Origin: Glaciecola sp964446865
GTDB taxonomy: Bacteria > Pseudomonadota > Gammaproteobacteria > Enterobacterales > Alteromonadaceae
Direction: 5' to 3'
Assembly: GCA_964446865.1 (NCBI GenBank)
Contig: CAYURD010000125.1
Span: forward strand, 1 to 10,662
DNA length: 10,662 nucleotides
Part shown: positions 1 through 6,872 of the stretch, piece by piece
Layout: each line of letters opens with the position of its first letter
How positions within the stretch are numbered: the stretch's first letter is position 1
The notes under the pieces: generated by a model
Databases searched by the model: none
The model's input: only the letters and a program-made list of their open reading frames with translations
Told to the model about the DNA's origin: nothing
Program-made: the position numbers and the translations under genes

Positions 1-280
1 TGTTATCGTCATTCCCGTATGCTATCGTCATTCCCGTATGCTATCGTCATTCCCGCGAAGGCGGGAACCTCCTTGGAACCCGAAAAACAATGCTAAGAAC
101 TTGTTTTAAATAACATAATAGTTATATTCACGAGGTTCCCGCCTTCGCGGGAATGACGGTAGTGCGCGGGAATGACGGTAGTGCGCGGGAATGACGGTAG
201 TGCGCGGAAATGAGGGTAACGCACGTAAATGACGGTAACGCACGTAAATAAAGGTCGCGTGCGGGGATTGCGGTAATGTG
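1..280. repeat. Palindromic element with 19-nt tandem units on both arms
   Basis: The element is symmetrical. Its core is a perfect 27-bp inverted repeat (45-71 against 132-158) around a 60-nt AT-rich centre. Each arm also folds on itself: TTCCCGC, GAAG, GCGGGAA at 50-67. Outside the core, both arms continue as head-to-tail 19-nt units in mirrored orientation. The left arm has units at 4-22 and 23-41 and a third starting at 42. The right arm has seven units starting at 148, 167, 186, 205, 224, 243 and 262. The shared core of a unit, read on the plus strand of the right arm, is CGGGAATGACG, followed by an 8-nt part that differs between the arms. The left end runs out of the window, so the full length is unknown. 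The theme resembles REP/BIME-like intergenic repeats of marine gammaproteobacteria, but assignment to a named family would need a search. Confidence 0.9.
45..158. repeat. 27-bp perfect inverted repeat with 60-nt centre
   Basis: Positions 45-71 and 132-158 are exact reverse complements. The spacer 72-131 is AT-rich in its right half and contains a small inverted repeat of its own (ATAAC at 110-114, GTTAT at 121-125). There is no room for a transposase, so if this is mobile it would be a non-autonomous (MITE- or BIME-like) unit. In RNA read from flgE it would form a long stable stem. Confidence 0.9.
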
Positions 281-330
281 TTCAAACTTCGGCGATGTAC
301 AAGCATGTGCGGCAAAAGTTAGCCCGTACA

Positions 331-365
331 GGCAAACCAATACCATAGTAACGTAAGGGTTTGCC
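331..365. repeat. 8-bp inverted repeat just downstream of flgE
   Basis: GGCAAACC (331-338) and GGTTTGCC (358-365) are perfect inverted copies with a 19-nt loop, starting 15 nt past the flgE stop codon. A hairpin could form in the flgE transcript and might protect its 3' end or weaken read-through. No T-run follows on the minus strand, so this is not a canonical Rho-independent terminator. Confidence 0.45.
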
Positions 366-379
366 GTTGTTTTAAATAC

Positions 380-1765
380 TTACCTTATATTAAGGATGGT
401 CTGATTGAGCTGATTATTAATTTCAAGTGCTCGCGAGTTTGCCTGGAAATTCCGCTGTGCGATAATCATATCAATAAGCTCAGTGGTTAAGTTCACATTT
501 GCTTGTTCAAGTGCTGACGAATTAATATCACCAAAGGTCCCTGTGGTGGCTTCACCCGCTAGTGCTTCACCCGAAAGTATGCTTTCTTTCCACTGGGTAG
601 AACTTTGCTGTGTTAAACCTTGTTCATTCGAAAATCTGACAAGTGACACGCGAATTATCGGCTCTGACGTACCATTTGAAAAGGTCGCTCGCACAAGCCC
701 ATCAGGCGAAATATCAATACCGGTCAATCGACCCACTGGCAATCCGTCTTGCTCTAAAGATGTTACCTCAAATGCCGAGGCAAATTGCGTAGGCTCGTTT
801 GGATCTGCGCCCAAAGTGTCAAGATTAAAATCAATTGAAATTTGTTGAGTAGAGTCAGACCCGTTCGCTAGTATAAATTCACCGAGGGCTTCGGTCTGAA
901 ATTTCCCATCTAACTGAGGCAAACCATCAGCCGATTCAATCGCAACAAAATCACCACCATCGCTGAATCTCATTTTTGCAACGGCTACACCATTACCGGT
1001 ATTAGTCCCAATAGAATTAACGGCCGTAGCAGGGTCAGCGTCAGAACCGTCAGAGTTGGTAATGTCTACTAATTGATCATCAACCGCCGCTGCCACATAC
1101 CATTCGTTGACAGCTGCCGGGTCATTATCTTTTAAGAAAAAATATGTCATCACATGGCTGTCACCCAAAGAATCATAGACAGTAACTGATGTTGCTGCGT
1201 TGTAAGTCAATGGATCGCCTGGGTCAAAGTCTGCAGGTGGCTTTGCAACGTCGCCCGCAGGCAAGTTAAACCGAACATCGACTTCTGTTGTTTGTTGCGG
1301 CGAACCAGAAGAATCAGGAATACGCACAGGCTCTGTTGTACTTAGCGCGACCGATGCTGAGGTACCGTCAGAGTTTACCGGAAAACCCAACAAGTTGTCG
1401 CCATTTGAATTAACCACAAAATTGTCTGAGTCTAACTTAAACTGCCCTGCTCTAGTGAAGGAAAAATCGCGTGAGGTGATTTCCGGCACCGTGGCAAAAA
1501 AGCCGTTGCCAGTAATGGCTAAATCAAGCGCGTTGTTGGTAAACGATAAACTTCCTTGAGAAAACTGCTGACTTACTTCTTGGGTTAATACACCATCACC
1601 TACTTTTGTTTTACCTGATGCTAATAGTGATGCTGCATATACATCGCCAAATTCAGCTCTAGATTCTTTAAAACCGACTGTGTTTACATTCGCTATATTA
1701 TTGGCCGTGGTATCGAGGTCTTTTTGCGACGCTGATACTCCGCTTAATGCTATATTAAATGACAT
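380..1765 (-). CDS. flgE: Flagellar hook protein FlgE
   Basis: FlgE is the subunit that polymerises outside the cell into the curved hook joining rod and filament. The product has 461 residues, somewhat longer than enteric FlgE (about 400) and close to hook proteins of marine polar flagella. The N-terminus has the signature of rod/hook/filament proteins (ANNIAN at residues 21-26, then VGFKESR). The C-terminal coiled-coil-forming segment (about 425-461) contains NLTTELIDMIIAQRNFQANS and ends in LNQTILNIR. The middle 350 residues are the variable surface domains. The start is supported by AGGAG at good spacing. The gene is last in a flgBCDE run, 9 nt beyond flgD. No flgF start follows within the 379 nt left in the window, which is unusual. 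Confidence 0.97.
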   Translation of the reverse strand: MSFNIALSGVSASQKDLDTTANNIANVNTVGFKESRAEFGDVYAASLLASGKTKVGDGVLTQEVSQQFSQGSLSFTNNALDLAITGNGFFATVPEITSRDFSFTRAGQFKLDSDNFVVNSNGDNLLGFPVNSDGTSASVALSTTEPVRIPDSSGSPQQTTEVDVRFNLPAGDVAKPPADFDPGDPLTYNAATSVTVYDSLGDSHVMTYFFLKDNDPAAVNEWYVAAAVDDQLVDITNSDGSDADPATAVNSIGTNTGNGVAVAKMRFSDGGDFVAIESADGLPQLDGKFQTEALGEFILANGSDSTQQISIDFNLDTLGADPNEPTQFASAFEVTSLEQDGLPVGRLTGIDISPDGLVRATFSNGTSEPIIRVSLVRFSNEQGLTQQSSTQWKESILSGEALAGEATTGTFGDINSSALEQANVNLTTELIDMIIAQRNFQANSRALEINNQLNQTILNIR

Positions 1766-1774
1766 ATTAAACTC

Positions 1775-2467
1775 CTATGAATTACCGATTTGAATGACAT
1801 CGTCAAGTTTAATGCTGACATCACCATCTAAATTAAGTACAACACCCGCGCTAGAGCCAGATAAACTGACACTATCAACATGGCGGTTTATCGCAACGGG
1901 TAGTGCGGTCTCTTGACCAAATACATTACCTTGTACGACTACCCCATAATTGCCGGGTGGCAATTGATTGCCGGCATCGTCTGTGCCGTCCCAATTAAAT
2001 TGAATATTACCTGCGGCCTGGGTACCAATGTCTAAGGTTCTGACCACTTCACCGTTAGCGTTTTGTATGGTTATTTGCGTGTCTTGCGAGGTGTTCTCGT
2101 TTATCACCACACCTGAAATACCTTCACCTTGATTGGCCATATAACCAATATTTCCAGTGACCAAAACGCTTTGCCCAATTAAGCTAGATGCTTGTAGCGC
2201 CTGATTACTTGTCATTGAAGATGCAAAGGATTCAAACTTTTCGTTTAGCTGCGAAATACCGTCAGCTGTTGTAAACGATGTCATTTGCGCTACCAATTGG
2301 TCGTTATCTACCGGTTTTGTCGGATCCTGATTGGCAAGCTGTTCGGTTAACAAGGCAAAGAAGTCTTCTTGTTTTAACGTTTGCTCAGTACCATCAGTCA
2401 CGGCCACCTCTTGTTCGGTGTTCCAGTAAAGGTCGGTGTTTAGGCCATTTTGTGGCTGTATATTCAT
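1775..2467 (-). CDS. flgD: Flagellar hook assembly (capping) protein FlgD
   Basis: FlgD forms the temporary cap at the tip of the growing hook and directs insertion of FlgE; it is exported by the flagellar type III system and later replaced. The protein has 230 residues, normal for the family. The conserved N-terminal scaffold motif is clear at residues 32-50 (LKQEDFFALLTEQLANQDP followed by TKPVDN). An FnIII/Tudor-like C-terminal part follows, with the typical FNWDGTDDAGNQLPPGNYG at 157-175. An SD-like GAGGA lies upstream of the ATG. It sits between flgC and flgE with short spacers on the same strand, consistent with one transcript. Confidence 0.96.
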   Translation of the reverse strand: MNIQPQNGLNTDLYWNTEQEVAVTDGTEQTLKQEDFFALLTEQLANQDPTKPVDNDQLVAQMTSFTTADGISQLNEKFESFASSMTSNQALQASSLIGQSVLVTGNIGYMANQGEGISGVVINENTSQDTQITIQNANGEVVRTLDIGTQAAGNIQFNWDGTDDAGNQLPPGNYGVVVQGNVFGQETALPVAINRHVDSVSLSGSSAGVVLNLDGDVSIKLDDVIQIGNS

Positions 2468-2492
2468 TTTAAAATCCTCGTACTAGACATTA

Positions 2493-2912
2493 CTACTGCT
2501 GGCCTAGTTGTAATACGCGGCGAAATATTCGTTTAGTGGTATCGGCAACTTGTACATTAGTCTCGTAGGCCTTTGACGCCGAGAGCATGTCTGCCATTTC
2601 TTCAACGATGTTTACGTTAGGCTTATAAATGTAGCCGTCTGCATCAGCAGCTGGGTGCCCAGGTTTATACTCTATTTGCAATTCTTTTTGGCTTTCGACT
2701 ACGCCTAAAACATTGACACCTACGCCTTTTGTTTTATCGCTATTCGCCTGTTCAAGGGCGGCAGCAAAGACTGGATGACGGGCGCGGTAAGTCTCATCAT
2801 AGCTGCTACTTACGCTATTTGCATTGGCGATATTACTGGCCGTTGAATTTAAGCGGACAGATTCTGCCGCCATACCCGTACCTGAAATATTCATGATGTT
2901 AAATAAACTCAT
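2493..2912 (-). CDS. flgC: Flagellar basal-body rod protein FlgC
   Basis: FlgC is one of the proximal rod proteins of the drive shaft crossing the periplasm. The 139-residue length fits the family. The N-terminus has the rod motif (SNIANANS, residues 26-33), and the C-terminus has the matching helix (VNIVEEMADMLSASKAYETN). A strong GGAGG lies inside the last codons of flgB, and the ATG begins 3 nt after that gene's stop, so the two are probably translationally coupled. Confidence 0.97.
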   Translation of the reverse strand: MSLFNIMNISGTGMAAESVRLNSTASNIANANSVSSSYDETYRARHPVFAAALEQANSDKTKGVGVNVLGVVESQKELQIEYKPGHPAADADGYIYKPNVNIVEEMADMLSASKAYETNVQVADTTKRIFRRVLQLGQQ

Positions 2913-2914
2913 TA

Positions 2915-3322
2915 CTATTGACCTCCGCTACTAAGCGCTTTTTTCATGCCTTTAAACTTACCGTTTAATAGCATTAGGCTTGCTTCGTATCGCATGCCAG
3001 TTTCCAAAAATTCATTTCTTTCGGTTTGTGCATCAACCGTATTACCGTCGCCAGTATCTGGCTGATTGGGGATCCTAAAATCGATTTCACTTTGCATTCG
3101 GCTTGTTCCGACCATATGATTCTCGTGCGTCCTTAGCATGTCAGACCCTGTCGTTTGGCCTTTTTGCGCGGTTTTCATTGCCTTTGAAAAATCGATATCT
3201 CTGGCCTTATAACCTGGCGTATTCGCATTCGCTAGGTTACCAGATATTACTTCCATCCGCTGTGTACGGACTTGCAAGGCTTTGTGGTGTACGTTCACCA
3301 ATCTATCTAAACTTAATGCCAT
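2915..3322 (-). CDS. flgB: Flagellar basal-body rod protein FlgB
   Basis: FlgB forms the most cell-proximal part of the rod. I start it at the ATG at 3322, giving 135 residues beginning MALSLDRLVNVHHKALQVRT, because this matches family length and opening and has an AAAGG about 9 nt upstream. An ATG at 3328 is only 3 nt from that SD. An in-frame extension to 3415 would add an unlikely 31-residue leader with no family resemblance. The rod signature NLANANTPGYKARDIDF covers residues 29-45. It is the first gene of the flgBCDE run and has its own sigma-54 promoter about 115 nt upstream. Confidence 0.96.
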   Translation of the reverse strand: MALSLDRLVNVHHKALQVRTQRMEVISGNLANANTPGYKARDIDFSKAMKTAQKGQTTGSDMLRTHENHMVGTSRMQSEIDFRIPNQPDTGDGNTVDAQTERNEFLETGMRYEASLMLLNGKFKGMKKALSSGGQ

Positions 3323-3435
3323 CGACATGTACCTTTTGCTAAAGTTTGCTGCGTGTGAATAAAATGTCACTGTCCAACATTTGACCGGCAAACCCGGAAC
3401 AATGCAGATATTCATGCGGCAGATGCAAAAAGTAG

Positions 3436-3451
3436 AGCAAGTGCTATGCCA
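3436..3451 (-). promoter_or_regulatory. Sigma-54 (RpoN) promoter for flgBCDE
   Basis: Read on the minus strand the site is TGGCAT-AGCAC-TTGCT, against the consensus TGGCAC-N5-TTGCW. GG and GC are separated by exactly 10 nt. Transcription would start near 3424, leaving a leader of roughly 100 nt before flgB. In related polar-flagellar hierarchies these genes depend on RpoN with the FlrC-type activator, so the site fits its location. Confidence 0.82.
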
Positions 3452-3512
3452 GAAAGTGTGGAAAAGGCGTTTTTAAGGATATTTCAGAGAATGGGAAAAG
3501 CGATGGAAGTGT

Positions 3513-4343
3513 CTACAGCCTTTCGTAATAAAGGCCGCCGTCGATATTTTTCATTGTAAAAAATTCTTCAGCGCCGCTAATAGATTCAGCTGCACCTAAA
3601 TACAAAATGCCGTGTTTTGGCATACAAGCGGCAATCTTTTTCAGGATCTCGTTTTTTTGATTGCCGTCAAAATAAATTAATACATTTCGGCAAAACACCA
3701 CGTCAAATTGGCCTAAGCCAGTAAAACTGTTTAACAGATTGTACTGTTTAAATTCAACCATTTCTTTGATGGATTTTATCAGCGTCATCTCATTATTGAG
3801 TGATGCTTCAAAATATCTATTACGCATTTGTAATGGCAAACCGCGCCCAAGCGCTAGTTCGTCATACGAGCCAAATTTTGCTTTTTCTAATATTTTCGTA
3901 GAATAATCTGTGGCAAGAATCTTAACACCGCCAGTAAACGACTGAGGATGCTGGCGTTGATGCTCCAGTATTGTCATCGCAATGGAATAACTTTCTTGTC
4001 CTGATGCGCAAGCACTACTCCATATTTTTAGGCTATTTTTGTGCTTTTGAATGTTGGGTAAAATGTGTTTGGCTAGCAAAGTAAAGGGGTACTCATCTCT
4101 AAACCAAAAGGTTTCGTTTGTAGTCATCAACTCCAAACATTGAGCAGTCAATCCTCTATCATTATTACTAATAATATCATTAATGAAGGTCGTGAAGTTG
4201 TCGTAGCCAAGCTCTCGAGCAAATGCTGATAAGCGACTCTTTACTAAATATTGCCGTTTTTTGCCTAGGACGATACCAACAGAAGCATGCAAGAAATCAC
4301 AGAAATCTTGATATGCATGCTCAGAAACTTCATATTCCTTCAT
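3513..4343 (-). CDS. cheR: Chemotaxis protein methyltransferase CheR
   Basis: CheR transfers methyl groups from S-adenosylmethionine to glutamates of chemoreceptors, giving adaptation together with CheB. The 276 residues match the family. An N-terminal helical domain (1-75) leads into MTTNETFWFRDEYPF at 73-87. The SAM-binding site is at about 108-122 (WSSACASGQESYSIA) with the acidic ATD at 144-146. FDVVFCRNVLIYFD lies at 213-226. All motifs needed for activity are present. The SD before the ATG at 4343 is weak, and the gene follows cheV by 40 nt on the same strand, so it is probably translated from a cheV-cheR mRNA. No receptor-tethering pentapeptide-type extension is obvious. Confidence 0.95.
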   Translation of the reverse strand: MKEYEVSEHAYQDFCDFLHASVGIVLGKKRQYLVKSRLSAFARELGYDNFTTFINDIISNNDRGLTAQCLELMTTNETFWFRDEYPFTLLAKHILPNIQKHKNSLKIWSSACASGQESYSIAMTILEHQRQHPQSFTGGVKILATDYSTKILEKAKFGSYDELALGRGLPLQMRNRYFEASLNNEMTLIKSIKEMVEFKQYNLLNSFTGLGQFDVVFCRNVLIYFDGNQKNEILKKIAACMPKHGILYLGAAESISGAEEFFTMKNIDGGLYYERL

Positions 4344-4383
4344 GTCAGTACTGCCGGTTTATTCATCTTGTCTGTTTCAACAT

Positions 4384-5316
4384 TTATGGTTTTAAATCTG
4401 TCAGTAACCATTTTTGCACGGCACCCGCTAATTCATCAGGGTGGAATTTAGCAATAAAATCATCGGCGCCAACCTTAGAAACCATAGCTTGATTAAAAAC
4501 ACCGCTTAGTGATGTATGCAAAATTACCTGCAATCGATGCAATTCTGGCGTGTTTTTTATTTCTGCAGTGAGTGTGTAGCCATCCATTTCTGGCATTTCG
4601 ATGTCAGATACTATAAGCCCTACTTTGTCGGTGACATCACCAGTATCCTCAGCAAGCTCTTTTAAGCGATTCAACGCAACTAAGCCATTTTCAGCCGTCT
4701 CAATCGGTAAACCTAAGGTTGAAAGTGCTTTTTTAACTTGGTTTCGTGCAACAGCGGAATCATCCGCAATGAAAATCATTTTCTCCTCATTACCCTGTAT
4801 ATCAACATTATCAGTGATATCTGAGCTTACCGCTGTATTTAATGGAGAAATTTCATTAAGAATTTTTTCAACATCTAAAATCTCAATTAATTCACCTTCA
4901 ACCTCGGTCACAGCGGTTAGATAACTTTCTTTGCCAGCACCTTTTGGTGGAGGCATAATGCTATCCCAGTTGGTATTAATAATACGTTCAACTGAACCCA
5001 CCAAAAAACCTTGCACCGAGCGATTGTACTCAGCAATAATAATAAAGCCTTGGCTAATGTCTTCAATTGGCGTGCCACCGGTCGCCATCGACAAATCAAT
5101 CACCGAGATGGTTTGCCCGCGAATATGAGCCACGCCTCTTACTAAGGCATTAAGCTTTGGGATAGAGGTTAAAGGAGGACATTGAAGTACTTCTCGCACT
5201 TTAAATACATTAATCCCAAAACGTTGTTTTGAGTTTAATCGGAACAACAATAATTCTAATCGGTTCTGACCCACAAGCTGTGTGCGCTGATTGACCGAAT
5301 CCATAATACTTGACAT
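4384..5316 (-). CDS. cheV: Chemotaxis coupling protein CheV (CheW domain plus receiver)
   Basis: CheV couples chemoreceptors to the kinase CheA and carries a phosphorylatable receiver that tunes this coupling. The start at 5316 is chosen because GGAGG stands at ideal spacing and the protein then opens MSSIMDSVNQRTQLVGQNRL, as in relatives; the longer frame to 5391 has no such support. Of 310 residues, about 1-160 form the CheW-like domain and about 180-305 the receiver. Receiver residues are intact: acidic pair D185/D186, phosphoacceptor D238 (VSDIEMPEMDGY), T268 and K290. It is divergent from flgA and co-oriented with cheR, as in other gammaproteobacterial flagellar loci. Confidence 0.96.
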   Translation of the reverse strand: MSSIMDSVNQRTQLVGQNRLELLLFRLNSKQRFGINVFKVREVLQCPPLTSIPKLNALVRGVAHIRGQTISVIDLSMATGGTPIEDISQGFIIIAEYNRSVQGFLVGSVERIINTNWDSIMPPPKGAGKESYLTAVTEVEGELIEILDVEKILNEISPLNTAVSSDITDNVDIQGNEEKMIFIADDSAVARNQVKKALSTLGLPIETAENGLVALNRLKELAEDTGDVTDKVGLIVSDIEMPEMDGYTLTAEIKNTPELHRLQVILHTSLSGVFNQAMVSKVGADDFIAKFHPDELAGAVQKWLLTDLKP

Positions 5317-5334
5317 GTAAACCTCCGTCGTTTT

Positions 5335-5350
5335 GGGCATGATTGTTGCA
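5335..5350 (+). promoter_or_regulatory. Possible sigma-54 promoter for flgA
   Basis: GGGCAT-GATTG-TTGCA on the plus strand keeps the essential GG and GC with the correct 10-nt separation and differs from consensus only at the first base and the last base of the -24 element. It points to flgA, but the start would be near 5362, leaving a leader of about 170 nt. The site lies in the cheV upstream region. I regard it as plausible, not certain. Confidence 0.45.
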
Positions 5351-5535
5351 AAACACTGAAGCAAACCAACATAGCGTTCAGAACGTGACACTCGTAAACA
5401 AGATAAGGCATATTAGGCGCATATCTTTGTTATGTATCTTCCATTGCTTTTACTTTGTGCCAAAGTTATGACACTGGGTATCACGTCAACAGAATGAAGT
5501 GTCAGCACAGTAGCGTTTATAATAAGGCCAGTTTC

Positions 5536-6321
5536 ATGCGTACAATCACAGATACAAACATATCGGCTAGACACCGCATACTCTTTACGTGTTTTTTGAT
5601 AAGTTTTTCATGCACAGCGTTTGCTATGATAAACAACGACTTACAAAGCGCTACCAGTGAGAGTGACCATCACACATTTTTACGTGACGAAGTACGCACA
5701 TTTCTATTTGATAAACTCGAGCAAAGCAGCCTTGATTACCAAAGTAATTCAGCCGACTCTGACACGAATAATGATATTCAAGTAAAAGTGAGAAATATTG
5801 ATAAGCGTATTGTTGTACCAAGGTGCGCAAGTGGTTTTAATTTTGAGCTAGGTTCAGACATTTTTCAGCAAACTAACCAATCTATAAAAGTAAGCTGCAT
5901 TGACAAACCAAGTTGGTATTTGTTTGTCCATGCTAGCGTGGCAGTCATGCAAGATGTTGTCGTTAGTCGAGATAACTTAAGCCCAGGTTCTTTGTTAAGC
6001 AAACGTAATCTAGAAGTCATTAGTATCGACAAGAATCGCTTAAAAGGTTCTGTCTTTAGTGATATTGCTCAAGTAGCAGGTGCTCGTATAAAAAGACGCA
6101 TGCGCTCGGGTAACATTATTGACGATCGTATGCTATGTTTTGTGTGTAAAGGTGACAGGGTCAGCATCGCGGCCAGTCGGGGTGGTTTATCGGTCAAGGT
6201 TTTTGGTGTTGCTGAACAAGACGGCGTGCTAGGCGATACTATTCAGGTTAGGAACATTTCGTCCGATAAACTTGTATATGGCCGAGTGACTAGTACTTCT
6301 GAAGTACAGGTCAGCATTTAA
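5536..6321 (+). CDS. flgA: Flagellar P-ring assembly chaperone FlgA
   Basis: FlgA is a periplasmic chaperone that helps FlgI subunits form the P-ring around the rod. I start at the ATG at 5536: TAAGG lies 8 nt upstream, and the protein (261 residues) then opens with a secretion signal (hydrophobic ILFTCFLISFSCTAFA, cleavage likely after residue 30). Upstream in-frame starts at 5455 (TTG) and 5494 (ATG) would bury this signal. C97 and C121 are placed like the disulphide pair of the family's N-terminal part. The SAF-type domain occupies about 138-200 (VVVSRDNLSPGSLLSKRNLE), and CKGDRVSI (204-211) opens the C-terminal beta part. It is divergent to cheV and about 210 nt upstream of flgM, which has its own promoter. 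Confidence 0.95.
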   Translation: MRTITDTNISARHRILFTCFLISFSCTAFAMINNDLQSATSESDHHTFLRDEVRTFLFDKLEQSSLDYQSNSADSDTNNDIQVKVRNIDKRIVVPRCASGFNFELGSDIFQQTNQSIKVSCIDKPSWYLFVHASVAVMQDVVVSRDNLSPGSLLSKRNLEVISIDKNRLKGSVFSDIAQVAGARIKRRMRSGNIIDDRMLCFVCKGDRVSIAASRGGLSVKVFGVAEQDGVLGDTIQVRNISSDKLVYGRVTSTSEVQVSI

Positions 6322-6413
6322 AACAAAGTGGTACAAAGGTTGCAAACTGCCCTCTTACAAATAAAAAGAACGAAAAACCGGTGCAAAAAGTCGTAATAAA
6401 GCACTTTACAGGC

Positions 6414-6445
6414 TTGATAATTGACGGATTTATTATAATTATCAA
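6414..6445. repeat. 9-bp inverted repeat between flgA and flgM
   Basis: TTGATAATT (6414-6422) and AATTATCAA (6437-6445) are perfect inverted copies with a 14-nt loop. This AT-rich pair could be an mRNA hairpin at the end of flgA or a protein-binding site before flgM. There is no T-run after it, so I do not call it a terminator. Confidence 0.4.
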
Positions 6446-6449
6446 AAAG

Positions 6450-6465
6450 TGACAGTTTATTGTCA
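6450..6465. repeat. Short inverted repeat just upstream of the flgM promoter
   Basis: TGACA (6450-6454) and TGTCA (6461-6465) face each other across 6 nt and end 8 nt before the -35 element of the sigma-28 promoter. Its position would suit a regulator of flgMN, but it is short and could be chance. Confidence 0.3.
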
Positions 6466-6473
6466 TATAAGCC

Positions 6474-6500
6474 TAAAGAAATTTAATACTTCGCCGATAA
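6474..6500 (+). promoter_or_regulatory. Sigma-28 (FliA) promoter for flgMN
   Basis: TAAAGAAA (6474-6481), an 11-nt spacer, then GCCGATAA (6493-6500) is an essentially perfect match to the flagellar sigma-28 consensus, including spacing. The start would be about 6507, some 27 nt before the flgM ATG. FlgM inhibits the very sigma factor that would read this promoter, giving the known negative autoregulatory loop. Confidence 0.93.
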
Positions 6501-6533
6501 AGCTTACATAGGTAACAATAGTGGTAGGAATTT

Positions 6534-6866
6534 ATGTCAATTAACAATGTAAATAATGCTAACAAGCCACAACTAGATGCGGCGAAAGTTGCGCAGCAAC
6601 AAGTACAAAACCAATCTAGTGGGGCTTCTAACCAAGCATCAACAAGTCAAGCAGCCGTGCCTGCTAGACAAGACTCAGTATCATTGACTCAGTCTGCACA
6701 GCAACTTTCTAATGTTCAAAAGAAAGGATCTGAAGCGCCTGTGAATCAGGAAAAGGTTGACCGCCTCAAGCAAGCGATTGCTGATGGTGACTATAAAGTC
6801 AATCCTGAGGCCTTAGCGAAAAAAATCGCGACGCTTGAAACTCAACTCCTTGGTATAAAGGCGTAA
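6534..6866 (+). CDS. flgM: Anti-sigma-28 factor FlgM
   Basis: FlgM binds and inhibits FliA until the hook-basal body is finished, then leaves the cell through the flagellar export channel, releasing late-gene expression. The 110 residues have the family layout: a long disordered, Gln/Ser/Ala-rich N-terminal half, the segment DSVSLTQSAQQLSNVQ at about 47-62, and the sigma-binding helices at about 71-106 (VDRLKQAIADGDYKVNPEAL, then AKKI). TAGGA stands a few nt before the ATG. flgN follows after 6 nt on the same transcript. Confidence 0.95.
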   Translation: MSINNVNNANKPQLDAAKVAQQQVQNQSSGASNQASTSQAAVPARQDSVSLTQSAQQLSNVQKKGSEAPVNQEKVDRLKQAIADGDYKVNPEALAKKIATLETQLLGIKA

Positions 6867-6872
6867 TAGATA

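Noticed and set aside
1..280. CRISPR array
   Set aside because: The period is 19 nt with an 11-nt core and neighbouring units identical throughout, so there are no unique spacers, and no cas genes are present.
106..346. Two minus-strand open frames of about 70 codons with RALPSFPRTT-like repeated peptides
   Set aside because: They are translations of the 19-nt tandem units; the 19-nt period shifts frame and gives repetitive peptide in more than one frame. No SD or family match.
483..848. 121-codon plus-strand open frame inside flgE
   Set aside because: It is antisense to a clear hook protein gene and shows no SD, domain or plausible composition.
3323..3415. Longer FlgB start giving 31 extra residues
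   Set aside because: The extension has no family resemblance, no SD and overlaps the expected leader of the sigma-54 transcript.
5317..5391. Longer CheV start
   Set aside because: The internal ATG at 5316 has a perfect GGAGG and restores the usual N-terminus; the extension contains the flgA-facing promoter candidate.
5403..5430. Sigma-28-like site upstream of cheV on the minus strand
   Set aside because: CAAAG and a GCC triplet occur at roughly the right distance, but the rest of the -10 block does not match GCCGATAA.
5444..5461. TGGCAC on the minus strand upstream of cheV as a sigma-54 promoter
   Set aside because: The downstream GC is 12 nt from the GG instead of 10, and no TTGC block is present at the right distance.
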